Under the pieces are notes generated by a model. It was not told the origin of the DNA. It was given only the letters and a program-made list of their open reading frames with translations, and searched no databases. Positions 6,715-11,016 of a stretch of 11,016 nucleotides of DNA are shown one piece after another. Positions within the stretch are counted from its first letter, which is position 1. The number at the start of each line of letters is the position of its first letter. The stretch comes from an uncultured Peptostreptococcaceae bacterium (lineage in GTDB: Bacteria > Bacillota > Clostridia > Tissierellales > Peptoniphilaceae). The DNA is taken from the NCBI GenBank assembly GCA_945910665.1, contig CAMDZK010000016.1, positions 1 to 11,016 on the forward strand. Reading direction: 5' to 3'. The translations under genes and the position numbers were made by a program.

Positions 6715-6715
6715 A
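6710..6715 (-). promoter_or_regulatory. Possible -10 box for trmO in the divergent spacer
   Basis: TATAAT lies on the minus strand 42 nt before the trmO start codon, with no clear -35. It sits in an AT-rich 80-89 bp spacer shared with the divergent ABC exporter operon, so the two promoters would overlap. Confidence 0.3.
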
Positions 6716-6757
6716 TAGGATGAAATCACACACTTACTAACAGAAAGGATGATTCAT

Positions 6758-8485
6758 TTGCTCAAGACCCTTCTCCCCTATATGGAGAAATATAAGATTT
6801 ACGCGATCCTTTGTCCAGTACTCATGATTTTAGAAGTGGCGGCAGACATTGCCATCCCCTATCTCATGTCATTTATTGTGGACGTTGGGATCGTAAACAA
6901 AGATGTGGACTACATTCTGCGCACAGGCGGTCTCATGGTCGTGTTTGCTATTGGGGCAATGCTCATGGGAATTATTTCTTCATTTTTCGGCGCGAAAGCA
7001 GGATATGGTTTTGCTGCAGAGCTGAGAAAGGGTGCCTATGCCCAATTACAAAAGTTTTCTTTTGCCAACTTCGATACGCTCAACGGACCAACACTCATCA
7101 CTCGATTGACGACAGATATTGAGCTTTTAGGACAAGTGACGATGATGAGTCTTCGTATGGCGATACGTGCGCCTTTTATGATGCTCTTTGCTCTCATTAT
7201 GACCTATCGCATTAATCCTTCCTTATCCGTCATCTTCTTTATTACAATTCCTGTCGTGGCAATTTCTCTCTTTTTGATTATGAAAAAAGCCATGCCCACC
7301 TTCCAGCAATTGCAACAAAAGGTGGACCGAATCAACGGGATTGTCCAAGAGGATCTGACTGGCATGCGCATTATTAAAAGTTTCAATCGACAAGAGCATG
7401 AAAACGGTCGTTTCAAAGAAAGAAACGACGATTTAATGGAACAAGCGCTCAAGGGCGTTTCCTACGTCTTGTTACTTTTCCCCATCTTAAACTTAGTTAT
7501 CTACAGTACAATTATCGCTGTTTTATGGTTTGGTGGGCAGCAAGTGATTGGCGGTACAATGGGAAGCGGTGAACTCATCACCTTTATCACCTATATCACA
7601 CAAATCATGATGGGACTCATGATGTTATCATTCTATTTCATGGTACTTACGCGGGGCGTCGCCTCTGGAAATCGTGTCGCAGAAATCCTTCAAACGAAGT
7701 CAGAAATAAAGAACACGAGTCATCCGGTCATGGAATTAACAGATTCCAAAATTGTATACGACGACGTCTATTTCAAATATCCAACCGCCAGTGAGTATGC
7801 GCTCAAAGGAATCAACTTGACGATTCCTCCTGGACAATTGGTAGGAATTATCGGCAGTACAGGTTCTTCCAAATCTACCCTCGTACAGCTCTTGCCTCGG
7901 CTTTATGACGTAACGGAGGGAGAAATTTTAGTCGGAGGAACCAATGTAAAAGAGTATGATTTAGAAACACTGCGAGAAAACATCGCCTTTGTCCTTCAAA
8001 AAAATACCCTCGTTTCAGGAACGATTCGCTCCAATATGAAATGGGGCAATGAAAATGCAACCGATGAAGAAATCATCGAAAAATTAAAAATTGCTCAAGC
8101 CTGGGATTTTGTTTCTGCAAACGCAGATGGACTCGACCACGCTGTAGAACAAGGCGGCGCCAACTTTTCTGGAGGGCAAAAACAGCGTTTGACGATTGCC
8201 CGTGCACTACTCAAAAATCCGAAGATTTTGATTTTAGATGATTCGACAAGTGCGGTAGATATGGATACAGACCAGCGTCTGCGAGACGCCTTTCGAACAA
8301 AACTTGGACATGTGACAACGATTATCATCGCGCAACGGGTGCAGTCCATTGAGGACGCCGATCAAATCATCGTCCTCGATCATGGGGAAATCGAAAGCGT
8401 AGGTACCCATGATGAACTACTCAAGAAATCTGTAATTTATCAAGAAATTTATGAATCGCAACAAAAAGGGGTGATCGAAGGATGA
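6758..8485 (+). CDS. ABC exporter half-transporter with degenerate ATP site (BmrC/TM287-like)
   Basis: This is a multidrug/lipid-type exporter subunit with an N-terminal six-helix membrane domain (about 1-310) and a C-terminal ATPase domain. The Walker A is GSTGSSKS (366-373), with Ser where Gly is usual. The signature is FSGGQ (470-474). In Walker B the catalytic Glu is replaced by Asp495 (LDDSTSAVD), and the switch His by Gln526 (IIIAQRV). These changes mark the subunit with the degenerate site in heterodimeric exporters. I favour TTG at 6758: AAAGGA (6744-6749) abuts the ATG at 6749, leaving no spacer, but is well placed for the TTG. The result is 575 residues; ATG at 6749 would add three. 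The gene overlaps the next by 4 nt (ATGA). The exported substrate cannot be deduced. Confidence 0.92.
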   Translation: MLKTLLPYMEKYKIYAILCPVLMILEVAADIAIPYLMSFIVDVGIVNKDVDYILRTGGLMVVFAIGAMLMGIISSFFGAKAGYGFAAELRKGAYAQLQKFSFANFDTLNGPTLITRLTTDIELLGQVTMMSLRMAIRAPFMMLFALIMTYRINPSLSVIFFITIPVVAISLFLIMKKAMPTFQQLQQKVDRINGIVQEDLTGMRIIKSFNRQEHENGRFKERNDDLMEQALKGVSYVLLLFPILNLVIYSTIIAVLWFGGQQVIGGTMGSGELITFITYITQIMMGLMMLSFYFMVLTRGVASGNRVAEILQTKSEIKNTSHPVMELTDSKIVYDDVYFKYPTASEYALKGINLTIPPGQLVGIIGSTGSSKSTLVQLLPRLYDVTEGEILVGGTNVKEYDLETLRENIAFVLQKNTLVSGTIRSNMKWGNENATDEEIIEKLKIAQAWDFVSANADGLDHAVEQGGANFSGGQKQRLTIARALLKNPKILILDDSTSAVDMDTDQRLRDAFRTKLGHVTTIIIAQRVQSIEDADQIIVLDHGEIESVGTHDELLKKSVIYQEIYESQQKGVIEG

Positions 8486-10299
8486 AAAAAGAAAAACTTT
8501 TACCCAATTCCCCAGTAAAAACGATGGCCCGCCTCTTCTCTTACTTTCAATTCCACAAACTCGCCTTTGTCGGTGGTTTGTTGATGATCGTATTAAGTAC
8601 AGTCGCACAAATTGCTGCAAACGGAATGCTTAGCCCCATCATCGATACCATTATTGAAACGAGACAAATCAGCTCCATCCGCTGGTATTTACTCATCATG
8701 ATTGGCCTTGTAGCTGCGATTATTCTCTTCCAGTATTTTGGAAACCTAGCCATGGCGCGCATCGCCCAACAAATCATCCATCAATTACGAGAAGAGCTCT
8801 TTGAAAAAATACAAACTCTCCCTATCGCTTTCCACGACAAGCACGGGCATGGGCGTTTAATGTCAACGTTCACCAATGACATGGATATTCTCAATCAAAG
8901 TTTAGAACAGTCGGTGGCACAAATTGTCATCTCCATCGTCACAGTGATTGGAACTCTAGGCATGATGATTTATCTAAGTCCCCTGTTGACGGTGGTTGTC
9001 GTCGTTACCTTGGCCATGATGATATTCATCGCGCGGGCCATTGCCCAAAAAAGTGGGCGCTTCTTTCGTCAGCGTCAAGAATCTACCGCGGAACTGAACC
9101 GCTATGTGGAAGAAATGATCGATGCACAAAAGATCGTCAAAGTATTTAACTATGAAAACCATGCGATAGCTGAATTTAATGAACAAGCGGAAATCTTACG
9201 AGAAAATAGCACCACAGCATCCGCCTATGGGGTCATGATGATGCCCGTCATGGGGAACTTATCCTATTTCCAATATGCACTCTTGGCCGTTACGGGTGGA
9301 ATCTTTGTCATCCAAGGCCGACTTTCCGTTGGAAATATCGCATCATTCTTGCAGTTTACACGGACGATTTCGCGCCCTATCACGCAAGTCTCCAATCAAA
9401 TGAATGCGATTTTAGCTGCCATTGCTGGCGCAGAGAGAATCTTCCGTCTCCTCGATGAGGACCCTGAGGATTTAGACGATTTAATTCATCTAGAGGAAGG
9501 TTGCGATGGTAAGAAAGACTTATGCTGGGTTGTTCCTACGGACAATGGCGAACAACGCATTCCAGTCAAAGGGGATATTCGCTTCCACAATGTAGATTTT
9601 GGATATACAAAAGGGCAAAAGGTCTTGAAAGATATTTCACTCTTTGCAAAACCCGGGCAAAAAATTGCCTTTGTCGGATCCACAGGTGCGGGCAAAACGA
9701 CGATTACAAATCTCATTAATCGCTTTTACGAAATTGACGGAGGTAAAATCACTTTTGATGGAATCGATATCTCCCAAATCAATAAATACGATGTACGCAG
9801 TATCATGAGTGTCGTACTGCAAGATGTCCATTTGTTCGAAGGAACCATCGCTTACAATATCCGTTATGGACGGTTGGATGCAACCGATGAAGAAGTTGTT
9901 CAAGCGGCAAAAAGAGCCAATGCCCACGACTTTATTATGCAGCTAAAAGACGGCTATAACACCTACATTACAGACGACGGAGGCTCTCTCTCCCAAGGAG
10001 AACGTCAACTGCTATCCATTGCGAGAGCGGCCATCGCAGATCCTGTCGTTCTCATCTTAGATGAAGCGACATCCTCTGTCGACACGAGGACCGAAGCACT
10101 CATAGAAGACGGGATGGATGAGCTTATGAAAGGACGTACAACCTTTGTTATCGCCCATCGATTGTCTACCGTTCGAAGAAGTGATGCAATCATCGTATTA
10201 GAACAAGGTGAAATCGTAGAAAGAGGCGATCACGATGATTTAATGCAACTGAAAGGCCGTTATTACGATTTAAATGTGGGGACAGCAGAATTGGATTAA
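8482..10299 (+). CDS. ABC exporter half-transporter with canonical ATP site (BmrD/TM288-like)
   Basis: This 605-residue partner of the preceding subunit has a six-helix membrane domain (about 15-320) and a linker (about 330-375) containing a short insertion before the ATPase domain. Walker A is GSTGAGKT (399-406), Walker B ends in Asp527-Glu528 (LDEATSSVD), and the switch His559 lies in VIAHRLS, so its own catalytic residues are intact. Its signature is LSQGE (503-507), not LSGGQ. In the heterodimer this altered signature pairs with the partner's degenerate Walker motifs, while the intact residues pair with the partner's FSGGQ, leaving one working ATP site. ATG at 8482 overlaps the upstream stop codon, implying translational coupling and equal synthesis. 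A strong terminator follows at once. Confidence 0.95.
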   Translation: MKKEKLLPNSPVKTMARLFSYFQFHKLAFVGGLLMIVLSTVAQIAANGMLSPIIDTIIETRQISSIRWYLLIMIGLVAAIILFQYFGNLAMARIAQQIIHQLREELFEKIQTLPIAFHDKHGHGRLMSTFTNDMDILNQSLEQSVAQIVISIVTVIGTLGMMIYLSPLLTVVVVVTLAMMIFIARAIAQKSGRFFRQRQESTAELNRYVEEMIDAQKIVKVFNYENHAIAEFNEQAEILRENSTTASAYGVMMMPVMGNLSYFQYALLAVTGGIFVIQGRLSVGNIASFLQFTRTISRPITQVSNQMNAILAAIAGAERIFRLLDEDPEDLDDLIHLEEGCDGKKDLCWVVPTDNGEQRIPVKGDIRFHNVDFGYTKGQKVLKDISLFAKPGQKIAFVGSTGAGKTTITNLINRFYEIDGGKITFDGIDISQINKYDVRSIMSVVLQDVHLFEGTIAYNIRYGRLDATDEEVVQAAKRANAHDFIMQLKDGYNTYITDDGGSLSQGERQLLSIARAAIADPVVLILDEATSSVDTRTEALIEDGMDELMKGRTTFVIAHRLSTVRRSDAIIVLEQGEIVERGDHDDLMQLKGRYYDLNVGTAELD

Positions 10300-10323
10300 A
10301 AAAAGAGGGAATCCCTCTTTTTT
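10299..10323 (+). terminator. Rho-independent terminator of the ABC exporter operon
   Basis: AAAAAAGAGGG, loop AAT and CCCTCTTTTTT form an 11-bp stem ending in a run of six T, starting at the last base of the stop codon. The A-tract on the 5' side means it could also work in the reverse direction. Confidence 0.87.
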
Positions 10324-10653
10324 ATTGTCTTTCATCGCTCAGCAAGATGTTATAATTTTTTAACATACCGTGAACACTTCAATGCAAGAAACATGAACAA
10401 CAGAACACTGAATATGTTTGATGTATTTTTATCATTTACATGCAATTTCTTTATAATCCCATATTTAAACAAAACTCAAAAATTAAACTATTGTTTGGTG
10501 TTTTCTTTCCTCAATGGAATCGTTAATATTGTAATGAGATTCTCTGTTTTGAGACCCGCAGAACTCTGGGATTGTATTTTTTATGCCAAGATTTACTCTA
10601 TTTTATTGATGATAAATTATTATAATCTTTAGAAACTATCATACTTTACAGCA

Positions 10654-10668
10654 TATTGTCTGAAAACG
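10654..10668 (+). promoter_or_regulatory. Weak CodY-box-like sequence upstream of brnQ
   Basis: TATTGTCTGAAAACG matches 11 of 15 positions of the CodY consensus AATTTTCWGAAAATT and lies just upstream of the predicted -35 box. CodY commonly represses branched-chain amino acid uptake in Bacillota, so the position makes sense, but four mismatches in AT-rich DNA can arise by chance. Confidence 0.25.
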
Positions 10669-10671
10669 ATT

Positions 10672-10698
10672 TTGACATGTCTTTTTTCGTTTGATACT
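10672..10698 (+). promoter_or_regulatory. Possible brnQ promoter
   Basis: A perfect -35 TTGACA (10672-10677) is followed after 15 nt by GATACT (10693-10698). The spacer is short, so the true -10 may be a neighbouring hexamer. It leaves a leader of about 55 nt before the brnQ start. Confidence 0.35.
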
Positions 10699-10759
10699 CT
10701 CTATCATAGTGCTCAGTTAGTATACACTGTTACTACAACAAACTTTGAAAGGAGTTACA

Positions 10760-11016
10760 ATGAAAAAACAACAAAAAGGAATGGACATTCTCATCATCGG
10801 TTTTGCCTTGTTTGCCATGTTTTTCGGTGCTGGAAACCTCATCTTTCCTCCCCTATTAGGACTTCAAGCAGGCGACTCTGCATTCATTGCTACCGTCGGG
10901 TTCTTACTTACAGGTGTCGGTGTACCTCTGTTGGGAGTCATCGCCACAGCAAAAGCAGGAGGACGAGTCGAACACTTGGCAGACCCTAGTTCGAAAAGGT
11001 TTTCACGCGTCCTTAG
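10760..11016 (+). CDS. brnQ: Branched-chain amino acid carrier BrnQ (LIVCS family; 3' end missing)
   Basis: BrnQ is a cation-coupled symporter importing leucine, isoleucine and valine across the cytoplasmic membrane. Only the first 85 residues are in the window; the family is usually around 430-450 residues. The first membrane segment (about 8-30) carries the family motif [11 protein letters not shown] (21-31), followed by a second segment at about 42-63. ATG at 10760 is preceded by AAAGGAG with a 5-nt spacer. It is separated from the ABC exporter by a terminator and a long AT-rich gap, so it is its own transcription unit. Branched-chain amino acids are typical oxidised partners in Stickland fermentation, which fits the reductase operon in this window. 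Confidence 0.93.
   Translation, partial: MKKQQKGMDILIIGFALFAMFFGAGNLIFPPLLGLQAGDSAFIATVGFLLTGVGVPLLGVIATAKAGGRVEHLADPSSKRFSRVL

Larger units (their letters stand above)
10324..10759. other. AT-rich intergenic region before brnQ
   Basis: About 435 bp without a gene I can support. It is visibly richer in A+T than its neighbours. A 79-codon open frame (10393-10632, plus) has no ribosome binding site before its ATG and no recognisable domain, so I do not call it. A small GC-rich imperfect hairpin, CCCGCAGA/TCTGGG, lies near 10555-10570. No T-box, glycine riboswitch, tRNA or insertion sequence is apparent. The last 110 bp probably hold the brnQ promoter. Confidence 0.5.

Noticed and set aside
10393..10632. 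79-residue hydrophobic open frame
   Set aside because: No ribosome binding site, no recognisable family, and composition expected from AT-rich non-coding DNA.
10324..10759. T-box leader before brnQ
   Set aside because: The conserved T-box sequence (AGGGTGGNACCGCG-like) and its antiterminator pairing are absent.

Overview
The window reads as chromosomal DNA of an anaerobic, amino-acid-fermenting (Stickland-type) Gram-positive bacterium, most likely in the Bacillota/Clostridia. The grounds are a selenocysteine-containing component B of the glycine/sarcosine/betaine reductase family with its GrdX companion, a multiheme nitrite reductase made as a lipoprotein, a BrnQ-type branched-chain amino acid carrier, strong AGGAGG-type ribosome binding sites and U-tract terminators. 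I cannot name the genus.

Left block (1-5884, all minus strand, transcribed right to left): grdX, then the pyruvoyl-type alpha subunit (GrdE/G/I), the selenoprotein beta subunit (GrdB/F/H), a YkvI-family membrane protein, a Crp/Fnr-family regulator and nrfA (cut by the left edge). The beta subunit appears as two open frames separated by an in-frame TGA. That TGA is selenocysteine 346 in a U-x-x-C-x-x-C motif and is followed at once by a SECIS-like hairpin. Two hairpins with terminator character follow the reductase gene and the ykvI gene, with little room for new promoters behind them, so downstream genes may be expressed at stepped-down levels. A near-consensus promoter and a perfect 15-bp palindrome lie between the regulator and nrfA.

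The unifying theme is disposal of reducing equivalents without oxygen: reductive cleavage of glycine or an N-methylated relative, and reduction of nitrite to ammonium, with a one-component regulator between them. The missing grdA, grdC and grdD genes mean this component B must work with proteins A and C encoded elsewhere.

Middle (5997-6668, minus): trmO, a tRNA t6A37 methyltransferase. Right half (6758-10299, plus): two overlapping genes for a heterodimeric ABC exporter of the BmrCD/TM287-288 type, with one degenerate and one canonical ATP site, closed by a strong terminator. An AT-rich gap of about 435 bp without a convincing gene precedes brnQ (10760 to the edge, partial).

I found no mobile element, CRISPR array, tRNA or rRNA. 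The most notable signals are the recoded selenoprotein, the linkage of a YkvI transporter-like gene to the reductase, and the Crp-nrfA arrangement with its palindrome and no nrfH upstream.
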